The notes beneath the pieces were generated by a model. That model searched no databases. It was not told the DNA's origin and worked only from the letters and a program-made list of their open reading frames with translations. Of a stretch of 64,000 nucleotides of DNA, positions 1 to 10,030 are shown piece after piece. Position 1 is the first letter of the stretch; each line of letters starts with the position of its first letter. The stretch covers positions 34,012,540-34,076,539 of the forward strand of contig NC_087063.1 of the NCBI RefSeq assembly GCF_963678635.1, in the 5' to 3' direction. Origin of the DNA: Symsagittifera roscoffensis (Eukaryota; Xenacoelomorpha; Acoela; Convolutidae). The position numbers and the translations under genes were made by a program.

Positions 1-81
1 AGGGTAATGAAACTCGCAAAGACAGGGGATAAACCGGCAAAAAAAATCGCGAAGACAAGCGATAAAACGGCAAAAAAGTAG
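1..81 (+). CDS. Possible C-terminal tail of a lysine-rich protein (partial)
   Basis: The first 26 codons of the window read as a repetitive Lys/Ala/Thr/Asp tail, with a KTGDKPAKK-like unit occurring about twice, and end at TAG (79-81). The tail resembles basic C-termini of DNA- or RNA-binding proteins, but no domain is visible. A poly(A) signal follows at 284-289, which fits the end of a plus-strand gene. The short length and simple composition mean this could equally be chance reading through an A-rich repeat. Confidence 0.25.
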   Translation, partial: RVMKLAKTGDKPAKKIAKTSDKTAKK

Positions 82-283
82 CTCCAAAAAGGCAACAAAA
101 AAAAGAAATAAGGGAAAGGGAAAAAGTAGAAAACATTTGCCGGAACTGTCAGCAGAAGCAGCGCGGAAACAACTTTCTTGTTTCTATGTTCTGATTCTAT
201 CAGCTAGTTACATGTTTCTGTTCATTTTTATTGCTGTATTTATAATCAGTACTGTTTTTGTATTTTAGTTTCTGATGATGATA

Positions 284-289
284 AATAAA
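284..289 (+). other. Candidate poly(A) signal AATAAA
   Basis: Canonical AATAAA about 200 bp after the stop of the lysine-rich reading frame, in AT-rich DNA. It is meaningful only if that frame is real. Confidence 0.25.
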
Positions 290-1487
290 TCGAAACGCCT
301 CAAACTTTGATGTTTTTGTCTTTGCCGGAATCGAACAGTCGGCCGAAAACAAATAACGGAGTTAAACGTCCTTTATTCCCCATTTGAGCACTTGAAATAG
401 GTGAATACCAGACACCAATAAAACTTAGCGGACACATTCTGTAAATTGCCAAAAGTCATCTTAGGACTATTTTATTCAAGTTGGGTTACACTAGTGGAAA
501 AAATTAGCGCAAACACGAGCAGTTTTCAGTTAAAAAAATGGTTTTTCTGCAGAAAGTTTTTGAACAACCTTTTTTCAAATTGAAATGAAGTATTTTCATA
601 AACGAAGAGCAAATTGTAAAAGCAACTCTATGAAATTAGCGAACTTTGGTTTCAAAGTTTACAAGCTAAATCCGGGTCTGAAAATGCCAGTTAAGCGAGA
701 AAAAAAATTATCAAGGCAATGTGAAAATCTCTCAATGCTAAAATTGAACAATTCGTGCGACAGTTTCACTAAATTCGACTTTCTTGCAATTTCACATGGT
801 TTGAAAAACTTAGTGCATATTAAATTTTTCAATCGAAATTTTACAAACTCAAAGAGTCAGCCTTTATTACATGGTCTTGGTCTATGCAAGAAATTCATTT
901 CGTTTCAATTCGATTTAAATGATGTCCAGAAGCATCCTTAAATACAACCCTTTCCAGAAAAAAACCTGAATTTGCGCTTAATTTTGTCCACAAGTGTAGA
1001 CAACAATCTGTCGTGTATTTTTTTCAGAGCAAAAAACACCAACAAAGGCAAACGCGAAACTTCAAATAACTATTTCGAATTAGTTTCAGCATGAAGTTCA
1101 GAACTATTTCATTAACTTCCGAGGTTATCCAATAAATTTGTTAAACCTACATGATTGGTGCGTATTCAAGCATGGTTTCGTGTTCCGAAAAAACGAATTG
1201 GTCGAACGTGCCTCACAATTTATGATTTGCTATTGAAAACATCATAATTATGACGGCAACTTCCGCGTTTTTGACGCCAGAACACAGGTTGCAATAAAGG
1301 ATTAGTTGAAAATTTCACGTTTGTCTCAGGCATTATAATCAAACTGATAGTTTTCTTACCAGCGGACTGAAAAATCGGCCTTACAATACGGTTGGGAAAA
1401 GTCGTACTTTCACTTGTGTTAACGTTATAGCTTCCATAACAAATTCTCTTCTACAGTCAGAAAAATTAGTGGAAAAAAGCTGCTTAC
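290..1487. other. Non-coding stretch, no gene recognised
   Basis: AT-rich sequence. The only open frame of any length (585-941, plus) has no recognisable motif and a composition like its surroundings. If the HACD3-like gene is intact, this stretch would be the start of its next intron. I looked here for its next coding exon (rest of the CS domain) on the minus strand and did not see it. Confidence 0.4.
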
Positions 1488-1807
1488 CTCAGTTTGTACG
1501 GTAGAGTATAATTCCAAATTCAAATTATATTCTTGCTCTCCATTTTGTCCTGCTCCGGTAGCTTTGAGTTTTAAATTTGAACCATCAATAGAAACTTCTT
1601 TATTCTAAATTAAAAACTCAAAATATAGTTTTGTTACTCGCAAATTAATCGTTGTTCATGCAACCCATAACCGTTAATTCATATCAGTTAGAGAAAAATG
1701 AATTACCTTGACATCCTTGAGAGCAACTTTCAATAAAACTCTGTCTTCACGCTGAGCCCAGTATACAAATGGTGTGTATGGGACCTTTTGAAGATCGCCC
1801 ATCACCA
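1488..1807 (-). CDS. HACD3: HACD3-like CS-domain protein, first two coding exons (partial)
   Basis: Two minus-strand exons, 1707-1807 and 1488-1604, are bounded by TTTCAG/GTAATT and TTTAG/GTAAGC splice sites. The ATG is at 1802-1800, five bases inside the first exon, which suggests an upstream 5' UTR exon. The exons encode 32 and 39 codons in phase 0. The start contains TPFVYWAQRE, and the second exon has a KATGAGQNG turn followed by YNLNLELYSTV. This matches the N-terminal CS (p23/HSP20-like) domain of 3-hydroxyacyl-CoA dehydratase 3, an ER-membrane enzyme of very-long-chain fatty acid elongation. The rest of the CS domain and the dehydratase membrane domain would lie to the left and are not seen in the window. 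A stand-alone p23-like protein is the main alternative. Confidence 0.7.
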
Positions 1808-2088
1808 CTGAAATAAGGCAAGGCTACTTTCACACGGATGTTACATCAATTGCAAAGATTTTGGATTGGGTGAGATGATGAAGGACAGGTGTAGTAGTTT
1901 CCATAATCGTGATAACTTCTGACCTTCTGATTTCCCGATGGGACAGAAATGCGGACTTATCAAACTCTTTATGCGTTACTTCTACCGCCACTACAATGAA
2001 GTTAACGGTGCCGTTGGCGCATTGCCTGTCTCTGTTCTAATTTGAAGGTAATCAGAAGTTCAAAAGTATCATAGTAACCGAGGTTACC
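1808..2088. other. Upstream flank of the HACD3-like gene
   Basis: No coding sequence is recognised. It lies directly upstream of the HACD3-like first coding exon and ends at the left terminus of a TIR element, so it may hold the 5' UTR intron of that gene. No promoter motif stands out. Confidence 0.35.
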
Positions 2089-2558
2089 TGTAACATTCGC
2101 CCGGAAGTACATAACGACGGAAATTAGAGCTAGGCTATAAAACGACTGGCCAGCGTCTAAACAGAGCTCTACATGCTTTTCACCGTCTCTACCAAGCCAG
2201 TTCTTTTGGTGGTCTTTCTAACATCGGGTCGACAAAAACGTTACTGCTTTCGGCTTCGGTCAAAACACTCAAATTAACTTAACTACATGCAAAATTAGTG
2301 AGCTCATGGCTGGGTCTCAGTATCCCCAGACCACGAGGTCACTCCTAAAAACAGGGCTACTACTTCTTATTATTTTACTATTGTTTTTGTTCAGTAGATA
2401 AAAATCATCATCTCCATCGAAGATGGATCAACCCCTTCCCCTAACTCATAGCTTCTCATCGTCGCAAAATGAATTCAGATGTTAAATAAATTCAATTCAA
2501 GACATAACCGGGAAGCTAAAAGTTCGTATAAAAGAGTTTCACAAACTTTTAGTTTCAC

Positions 2559-2945
2559 AGGCTATAGTTCCAGAATCGAAAAATTCTGGCTAAAACAACA
2601 AAATTTTGAAACAACGTACATGTTAGCATAAAAATTAGCCACAAAACGAAAATGTGAAAATAGAAATGAAGAAAACTCTCAGAAATTTGTGAAAAAAATG
2701 TTTTAAAATGTTACATAAGAGTTGTTACATAATTTCAGTGATATTTGTAAAGTTTTGATTGGTTGAATTTTGAAAATTTTGAAGTAATGATGTGTGTGAC
2801 ACTTTTTATGATCTTTGATCATTTTGTACAGATAGTTTAGAATTTTTAAAACCTGAAGATGCACAAAATGTGCGAAAACGTTTGTTTGAATTTACAATTT
2901 TAACGCATTCTCAAAATATTTAGATGTAAAATTTTGAAACCCTAC
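2559..2945 (+). repeat. Left pseudo-LTR of the Penelope-like array
   Basis: This block is nearly identical to 9066-9420, the 3' end of the second PLE, including the last codons of its reading frame and the hammerhead-like core. A copy of the element's 3' end lying upstream of the array is the partial-tandem arrangement typical of PLEs. It joins abruptly to the truncated first PLE after ACGGCGTTG, a sequence that also follows the first PLE's 3' end at 5645. Confidence 0.75.
2853..2880 (+). ncRNA. Hammerhead-like ribozyme core (left pLTR)
   Basis: CTGAAGA fits the CUGANGA box. It is followed by a 5-bp stem II (GCACA / TGTGC) with an AAA loop, then GAAA. PLE pLTRs are known to carry hammerhead motifs. 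I could not pair stems I and III convincingly or identify the cleavage site, so activity is unproven. Confidence 0.5.
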
Positions 2946-2949
2946 GGCG

Positions 2950-5335
2950 TTGAAACTCCTAAGAACAGAGATAAATCAGGCAAGGTCAGAAGAGAAGAAG
3001 ATAGACGATGATCTAGCTAAGGCAAGAGAGGTAGTGCGGAGAGGGATAGATGAACAATGGTGGCCCTCAATAGCATTTTATCTAAAGCTCCAGGCTAGAA
3101 TTGCTATCCTTGACATCAAGGATAGACATGAAAAGAAGTTAAAAAAGCTAGCAGAGCGGCAGGACAGACCGTTAATGAAAGTGAATGACAAATCGGTCAG
3201 AGCACTAGATGGCATTGAGCTACCCAAGTGGGTTCATGAAGTGTTAGTTTTTGGCCCAAAGCACCCGGTGAGGGATCGTTTCAATGAACTTCACTTTCTT
3301 GCGGACATTGATAATTTTTTATCTGAGCTTAAATCGCAAAAGGTACCAGGTGAAAAATTATGTGAAATTGAAGCTGTTGCAAAATCATACGCTAAACGTG
3401 TGCGGTAAACACCGTCGGATAGAGGGATTGAGAAAGCCAGGAAGTATTTGAAGGACAATGGTCTCTTGGCAGTCCCATTCGATAAAGGTGTTGGCTTCTG
3501 TGTAATGAAGAAAACGACATATGAGGCTAAACTAACTGAGCTGCTGCAATCGGATCAATTTAGCGAAAAACCAGGTTGAACTGATAGTGTTGTTATGAAA
3601 ATTGAGAAAGACATCAACAAAGAACTGTTGGCCATGAAAAAGAAAGATGAGATCGATGAGGCACTGTATAGTAGGCTTAGGTCCACGAGCACGGGAGGGC
3701 AGCCAGCTCGATTATATGGATTGGCTAAATTACATAAGAAAGGAACCCCTCTCCGTCCCGTACTGTCACTGCCAGGGAGCTCATATGAACATCTAAATAA
3801 AACTTTGGCCAAATTTTTTGACAACATTGAGGGGGCAAACATTGAGACAAACACACAAATGGCTCGGGAGATCATAGAGAACATAGATCTAGACTATAAT
3901 GAGAGTATTATCTCCCTGGATGTCAAAAGTTTGTACACTAATGTCCCACTAAAGGAGGCAATAGATATAGCACTGAGGAAACTGTACGGACAAACTAGTC
4001 CTCCTAAACTGGCACGCGGAACTATGAAGAAATTGTTGAACATGGCTGTAAGTAAGGTGCACTTCAAATGGTTTATGGTACGTACAAAAGGATGGGTTGG
4101 CAATGGGTGCATCCCTTGCTGTCATTCTTGCCAATTTATGGCTAAAGGAGTACGAATATGCATTAATGAAGGAAGTACCTGCGTTGACACTGCTAAATGA
4201 AAACCGGAATGGCCTATGCCCTGATTGCGAGTGGAGGGTAACATACAGAAGTAAGGGGATCGAATGCGAAGCTTGTTTAAATTGGTACCATTTAAAGTGT
4301 AGTAATGTATCCGACAAAGAATATGAGCAAATCTCAGAAATGGTTTGGTATTGTAAGAGATGTAAAGAGCAGCGAGATCAAGAAAAACCAACAGAAAATG
4401 TCAAAGCGTTCCTAAGATATGTAGATGATATAGTGAGGACGGTAAAGGGGGATCCAGATATAGTGTTAAAAGCAGCTAATGAGCTCCACCCCAACTTACA
4501 ATTCACTATCGAAAATCCGGATTCGAACGGAGACTTAGCCTTTCTAGATTTGAACATTAATGTGGACTCACGAAAAAAGGTAACATGTGGATGGTATCAA
4601 AAACCAACGGATACTGGGACTATCCTTAACTTCAGAAGCTGCGCTCCATTTCAATATAAACGCAATGTAGTTGAGGGTACTGTTCATCGGATTTTTAGAA
4701 GTACATCAACATGGGAAAACTTTGACAAGGCAATGAAGATTAATAGAGAACAATGGGTGGATAATCAATACCCTGAAAAATGGTCAGATGGTGTCGTATT
4801 AAGAACGTTGAATAAGATCATCGACCGAAAAACTGACACACGAACAACGGTAACATCAGTCAAGGAAGATCCTTTGAAGGTCAGTGCACCCATTATAACA
4901 TTACAATACCGGGGTAATGCATCGGAGTGGTTTGCTGCCAAACTGCGTCAAAACGCCGGAGCCCAAGTGATATTTACTACGAGAAAGCTCAAGACTTGCC
5001 TACCGTCCCTTAAATCTTCCTTTGCGAAAGATTTGAAATCAAGAGTGGTCTATAAGCTCACATGTAGTGGATGTAATTCCACCTATGTTGGACAAACGGT
5101 CCGGCATTTGACCACGCGGATTGAAGAGCATCACAAGGAAGATTCGCCAGTAGGGCAACATTTGAGAGAATGTGACAGGGATGGTAAGAGCGCTGAGCTT
5201 AAGTCTGAGATTACAGATCAATCAAGTAACATACAGAAACTCCTCACTCTGGAGGCCTTACATATTTGGAAAGAACGCCCCAGAATTAACACGCGCGAGG
5301 AGTTCAGGAGCAGGGAGCTGACATTAAAATTATAG
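2950..5335 (+). pseudogene. Penelope-like element 1: RT with internal PHD finger and GIY-YIG endonuclease, 5'-truncated
   Basis: The element is a PLE reverse transcriptase followed by a C-terminal GIY-YIG endonuclease; a PLE copies its RNA at a cut made by its own nuclease. RT signatures include RLYGLAKLHK, SLDVKSLYTNVPL (motif A) and SLAVILANLWL (motif B), with YVDD at 4418-4429. The nuclease shows VVYKL, YVGQT and the downstream Arg, Glu and Asn region. Between motif B and YVDD sits a complete Cys4-His-Cys3 PHD finger (4217-4363) ending in WYCKRC. The copy is dead: in-frame TAA at 3406-3408, TGA at 3577-3579, and a frameshift near 4070 just before motif B. The N-terminal region present in element 2 is missing, so it is 5'-truncated against the left pLTR. 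Confidence 0.85.
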
Positions 5336-5655
5336 TACATGTTTAAACATGACTAAAAATCGCAATTTTTGAAAAAATAAACTGACATGTCAGTTTGGAT
5401 AAAACATCAAATCGAAAAATTATGACTCAAGTAACAAAAAAGTATGAAAATTGTCATAATCGATGAAATAATGATTACGTAATAACAGATGTAAGAATGT
5501 GATTGGTTAAAAATTTCTAACATGTTCTTTTTGAATTTCATACATGATCTTTGATCATTTTATTGTAAATAAAAACTTTATATCCTGACGATGCACAAAA
5601 TGTGCGAAAACGTTTGAATTACCAATTTTAAAAAATTCCTATTCTACGGCGTTGA
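5336..5655 (+). repeat. 3' region / pseudo-LTR of PLE 1
   Basis: Non-coding AT-rich tail after the PLE 1 stop. It is diverged from the other two pLTRs but keeps the TTTGATCATTTT block and the hammerhead-like core, and it ends with ACGGCGTTG. The divergence shows that elements 1 and 2 are different subfamily members, not a simple duplication. Confidence 0.65.
5585..5612 (+). ncRNA. Hammerhead-like ribozyme core (PLE 1 tail)
   Basis: CTGACGA, the same GCACA/TGTGC stem with AAA loop, then GAAA. The core is conserved while the flanks have diverged from the other copies, which argues for a function. Outer stems are not resolved. Confidence 0.5.
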
Positions 5656-5741
5656 GCCAATTCTCAATTACAGTCTCTCTTACAAGAAGACGTCATTTTA
5701 AATTTATTTTTTCCCTTGTTTTAGTGGAGAAATCTTTTTAG

Positions 5742-6434
5742 TTGAAAATTTTTTTTATATTTTACCATGTTATAATTGAAATGGTCTATATTGTATTAGC
5801 TAGCTCACTCTACCACAGCCTGGAACAACTTAGCAACCCGGAAAAAGAACAATTTCTACCCAAAATTTTGGCTATTCCGGGACTTTCTTTAAACCCGAAC
5901 ACCACGAACCCACAGAAGAACCTCGCAAGCCTACTCTGCAGGGCACCTCTAGCAGAATAACGTCAAGTGGTGGTGTGGCATGACATCATCAATAATTCTA
6001 TCAACAGCCACCGCACAAACAATTTCAGAGATTGCATTGCAGAGGAATTGACAGAAATCCTGAAGACACTGACAAACATCAGCGCAATTGTATACTGTCA
6101 GAGAAACGGTACACCGGATATCAGGAACCAGCTGATCAGCTCGGGTATTCTTGTCATTCCTATTACAAAGTGTCTCATTTCAAAGAGGAAGAGAAGAACG
6201 GAGCTGGTCAACGAATATCAGGCACTGCACCAGGACGTCCAGCTGGAGCTAAAGTCTTTGAGGATTGTGTTCGAACACCAAGACAACCTGCCAGCTGTCT
6301 TGTCCAAGCTTCGTTCAAACACGAAAAAGAAATCTCAATCGAGAAGGAGGGCGGAGAAAAGAAGACTGGTGAACATAGGCGAAGCAACTGTTGGTCGGAC
6401 TGACGAGGAGGCTTCAACGGAGAGGTTGAGTTAA
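5742..6434 (+). pseudogene. Upstream reading frame of PLE 2, function unknown
   Basis: One frame from 5742 to 6434 with a single TAA at 5958-5960. The conserved-looking part starts VVVWHDIINNSI and continues through AIVYCQRNGTPDIRNQL, GILVIP, then a Lys/Arg-rich tail that could bind nucleic acid. It lies directly upstream of the PLE 2 RT region on the same strand, so I read it as the element's first reading frame. I do not recognise the fold. No start codon is clear, because the 5' part is AT-rich and weakly coding. Confidence 0.5.
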
Positions 6435-6480
6435 ACTTGTGTCATTTGAGTTGCTTTGTGTCACGTGAGGTTTATTCCTC

Positions 6481-9074
6481 GTGGCCTGCAAACCAATGAG
6501 CACAGTTGTACTCCCACCTCCATTCTTGATTTGGACTTTGAAAAACAAACTCATTTGGAAATTAGTCCGTGATTATGCGTCCATATATGTTAAATTTATC
6601 AACTGTCACCAACGTGTTAAATTTTTGAGAGTTTGTCTAGAAAACGGCATTATACCTGATTTTTTGAGGTTCAGGGTACCGGAAAATGGGGTGTTTTCGA
6701 ACCAAGCGGTACACAGTTTTCAGACAAAACTTCTAAGAACGGAGATAAACAAGGCAAGGACAGATGAGAAAAACATGAAGTCAAACTAGAAAGGGCGAGA
6801 GGCGCAGTACAGAGGGGTGTAGATGAGAAGTTTTGGCCTTCGGTAATTAAATATTTAAGTCTTAGGGGACAAAGACAAACAGCCACAGTCAAAGAGACCC
6901 ATCAGAAGAAGCTAATGAAACTATCAGAAAGGCAAGACCGACCTCTAGGGAAGCAAGGTGAGGGTTCGGTAAGAGCTCTTGATGATGTTGAATTACCAAA
7001 TTGGGTACAACAAGTGTTGGCATTAGGGCCAAAGCATCCCGTCAGGGATAAAATTAATGAGACACACTTTCTCGCCGACATTGACATCTTTCTATCGGAT
7101 CTCAAAAATCGTAAAGTCCCTGGGGAGGTTCTTTGTGAGATCGAAGCTGTGGCGAAAGCCTATGCTAAGAGGGTGAAACAAACACCATCTGACAAAGGCG
7201 TTGAGAAGGCCCGAAAGTATCTGAAGAGTAATGGATTAGTTGCGGTACCGTATGACAAAGGCGTGGGTTTTTGTGTAATGAGAAAGGACACCTACGAGAA
7301 CAAGTTGTCGGATACATTAGATTCAAATCAATTCAGCAAAAGTAAAGGAACAAGTGATGCGATTGTTTTGAAGATAGAAAGAGACGTCAATAAGGAGTTG
7401 TTGGCTATGAGGAAAAAAGATGAAATAAGTGAGAGTCTCTACACAAGGATGAGGTCTACTGGGGGGCAGCTCGCCAGGCTTTATGGGTTGGCGAAAGTGC
7501 ATAAAGTGAATACCCCATTAAAACCGGTCCTCTCCTTGCCTGGTAGCTCTTATTATAACTTGAACAAAGTTCTTATTAAATTTTTCGAGAAAATTGAAGG
7601 CGCAAACATCGAAACTAACTCACTAGATGCGAGAGAAATCTTAGAGAGCACTAATCTTGAGCCCAATGAAAACTTGATATCTCTAGATGTGAAGAGTTTG
7701 TACACAACTGTTCCACTGAAAAAAGCGATAGACATAGCACTGAGAAAACTGTATGAGCAAGATGAACCACCATCAATTGCTAGGAAAACCATGAAGAGAC
7801 TGTTGAACATGGCAGTTAGTCAAGTCCATTTCAAGTGCAATGAAACATGGTACGTTCAGAAAGATGGTTTGGCAATGTGGGCATCTCTTGCCGTTATTTT
7901 AGCAAATCTTTGGCTGAAGCAGTACGAAACTGCACTATCAAGGGATATTACCGAAATGTTTTTGCCCGAGAAAGATCTTCACGGAATATGTCCCGAGTGC
8001 AATAAGAAAGTCACATACAGGTCAAAAAATGTAGAATGTGAATGCTGTTTGAACTGGTATCACGTAAAATGCGGTGATATATCAGATGATGAGTATCGAA
8101 ATATATGTGAAACCGTCTGGTACTGCAGAAAATGCATCGCACTACGGAAGAAAAATAAGTCAGGGCAACAATCTAAATTGTTTCTCCGTTACGTTGATGA
8201 TATAGTGAGAACAGTGAAGGGTGATCCTGAAAAAAAGCTACGGGCTGCAAACTTACTACATCCAAATTTACAGTTCACAATAGAGACACCAAACACAAAC
8301 GGAACTTTGGCATTTTTGGATTTACAAATTAGTATTGACAAAAGCAGGAAAATTAGCTGTGGGTGGTATCAAAAACCAACAGATACAGGTACCATACTCA
8401 GTTTTAGAAGCTGCGCCCCCCTTCAGTACAAGAGAAGTGTGATTGAAGGAACTGTTCACCGGGTTTTCCGCAGTACGTCAACATGGGAAGAATATGATAA
8501 AGCCATGAAAATCAACCGTGAGCAGTGGTTGGATAACCAATATCCGGAAAGTTGGTCGTCGTGTGTTGCATCCCATGCCCTTGAAAAGATCATCAGAAGC
8601 CCTGTGATTATAGCAGTGATTCACCACCCATCTTGATGGTCCATTATAGGGGAATCACAGTCAGACATTAGCAAAAAAAAAGTGCGCGATATCACCAATG
8701 CGCTGATAATATTCACGACGAGGAAATTGAAAACTTGTATACCCTCTCTAAAATCCTCCTTTTCCAGTGAACTGAAATCAAAAGTGGTGTACAGACTTGA
8801 ATGTTGTAGGTGCAAATCCATCTATGTTGGCCAGACGGTCCGACATCTCACCACAAGGATTGAGGAACACCGAAAAGAGGATACCCCAGTTGGACAGCAT
8901 ATAAGGCAGTGTAGTAGTGAGCATGGTAAGTCTGAGTTTAATTGGAAAATAATCGACCAGGCGTCCAGCAGCATCAAGTTACTTACACTAGAGGCGCTGC
9001 CTATTAGGAAAAAGAGACCGGCAATTAACGCGCGCGACGAGTTTAGAAGTAGGGAGCTGACACTAAGGCTATAG
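6481..9074 (+). pseudogene. Penelope-like element 2: RT with internal PHD finger and GIY-YIG endonuclease
   Basis: More complete than element 1. An N-terminal segment (6481-6780, with INCHQRVKFLRVCLENG) leads into the RT (6790-8600) and then the GIY-YIG nuclease (8682-9074; VVYRL, YVGQT, TRIEEH). RT motifs are SLDVKSLYTTVPL, SLAVILANLWL and YVDD (8190-8201). The PHD finger (7989-8135) keeps all eight metal ligands, CPEC through WYCRKC, again between motif B and YVDD. Lesions: a frameshift near 6775, and two near 8600 and 8670 separating RT from nuclease. The same architecture in two diverged copies shows the PHD insertion is a family trait. Confidence 0.85.
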
Positions 9075-9420
9075 TTCCAGAATCGAAAAATTCTGGCTAA
9101 AACAACAAAATTTTGAAACAACTTACATGTTAGCATAAAAATTAGCCACAAAACAAAAATGTGAAAATAAAAATGAAGAAAACTCTCAGAAATTTGTGAC
9201 AAAATGTTTTAAAATGTTACATAAGAGTTGTTACATAATTTAAGTGATATTTGTAAAGTTTTGATTGGTTGAATTTTTAAAATTTTGAAGTAATGATGTG
9301 TGTGACACTTTTTATGATCTTTGATCATTTTGTACAGATAGTTTAGAATTTTTAAAACCTGAAGATGCACAAAATGTGCGAAAACGTGTGTTTGAATTTA
9401 CAGTTTTAACGCATTCTCAA
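9066..9420 (+). repeat. Right pseudo-LTR of PLE 2
   Basis: Starts inside the last codons of the PLE 2 frame and is nearly identical to 2559-2920. It ends where the interrupted TIR element resumes at about 9424. A short direct repeat, AGTTTCA, is present at both outer junctions of the array (2551-2557 and 9425-9431) and may be the target-site duplication. Confidence 0.75.
9359..9386 (+). ncRNA. Hammerhead-like ribozyme core (right pLTR)
   Basis: CTGAAGA, GCACA-AAA-TGTGC hairpin, GAAA: same core as in the left pLTR. Outer stems are not resolved. Confidence 0.5.
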
Positions 9421-9888
9421 AAAAAGTTTCAGTTCAACTCCCGAGACCCCTCCGGATTCCAGAATCCGGGGAAATAACGTCCTTATCTTCCTTCCGGAAG
9501 GCTGTCTTCTACCCTTCACCGTTGTTGTGAACGGCCTTGCAACTATTGTAGCGACCCAATAGTTGCAACTCGGAGCGGTCTCTGCTAATTCTGCAATTCG
9601 TTGTAGTTTTTCAATCACAATTCTCGTAGTTAACGCTATCGCAACTTTTGTTGTTCTGATTTTTTCTGATTTTCTTCCAAATTGGCCGATTCTGACGTTT
9701 CTCAGAAATATGACGTCATACTTCGAATTTTTAAAAATTTGAAATACCAGAATATTCCAGCCTTCACAGTTTGACTAATCGTTCTAATAGCACTGCTAAT
9801 CCTTCAAAACTGCCAATTCGGAAAGCTAGCTGCTAATTTTTCGAATCCATCCAATCAGCAGTTTTGTCCATTCTGGTCGAATGTCACA

Positions 9889-10030
9889 TACTCCCCGGAC
9901 AGCCCGGTCAATGTCCCCATTGAATCTCGCAATGTTCGTAAAATTGGTACAGTGCAATCGAACAGAATTTACAAAATGCCCGAAATTACTTTTATCCACG
10001 TCATATCGACTCAAAGCAGCATGAAAATGG
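9889..10030 (-). pseudogene. Short coding-like fragment cut by the TIR element
   Basis: An open minus-strand segment of about 47 codons (around SRYDVDKSNFGHFVNS and ARFNGDIDRAVRGV) ends exactly where the TIR of copy a begins. The composition looks protein-like, but I do not recognise the family. It may be an exon or gene fragment interrupted by the TIR element, or a chance frame. Confidence 0.25.

Larger units (their letters stand above)
2089..9888. mobile_element. TIR DNA element (copy a), split by a PLE insertion
   Basis: The left end (2089) starts TGTAACATTCGCCCGGAA. The right end (9888), read on the other strand, starts TGTGACATTCGACCAGAA, so 15 of 18 bases match as terminal inverted repeats. 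The element's own sequence is 2089 to about 2558 plus about 9424-9888 (roughly 0.9 kb). It is collinear with an uninterrupted copy at 32430-33305. The middle, about 2559-9423, is the Penelope-like array. There is no transposase, so it is non-autonomous. The superfamily is not assigned. Confidence 0.7.

Noticed and set aside
585-941. 118-codon open frame, plus strand
   Set aside because: No motif, AT-driven composition, no splice or promoter context.
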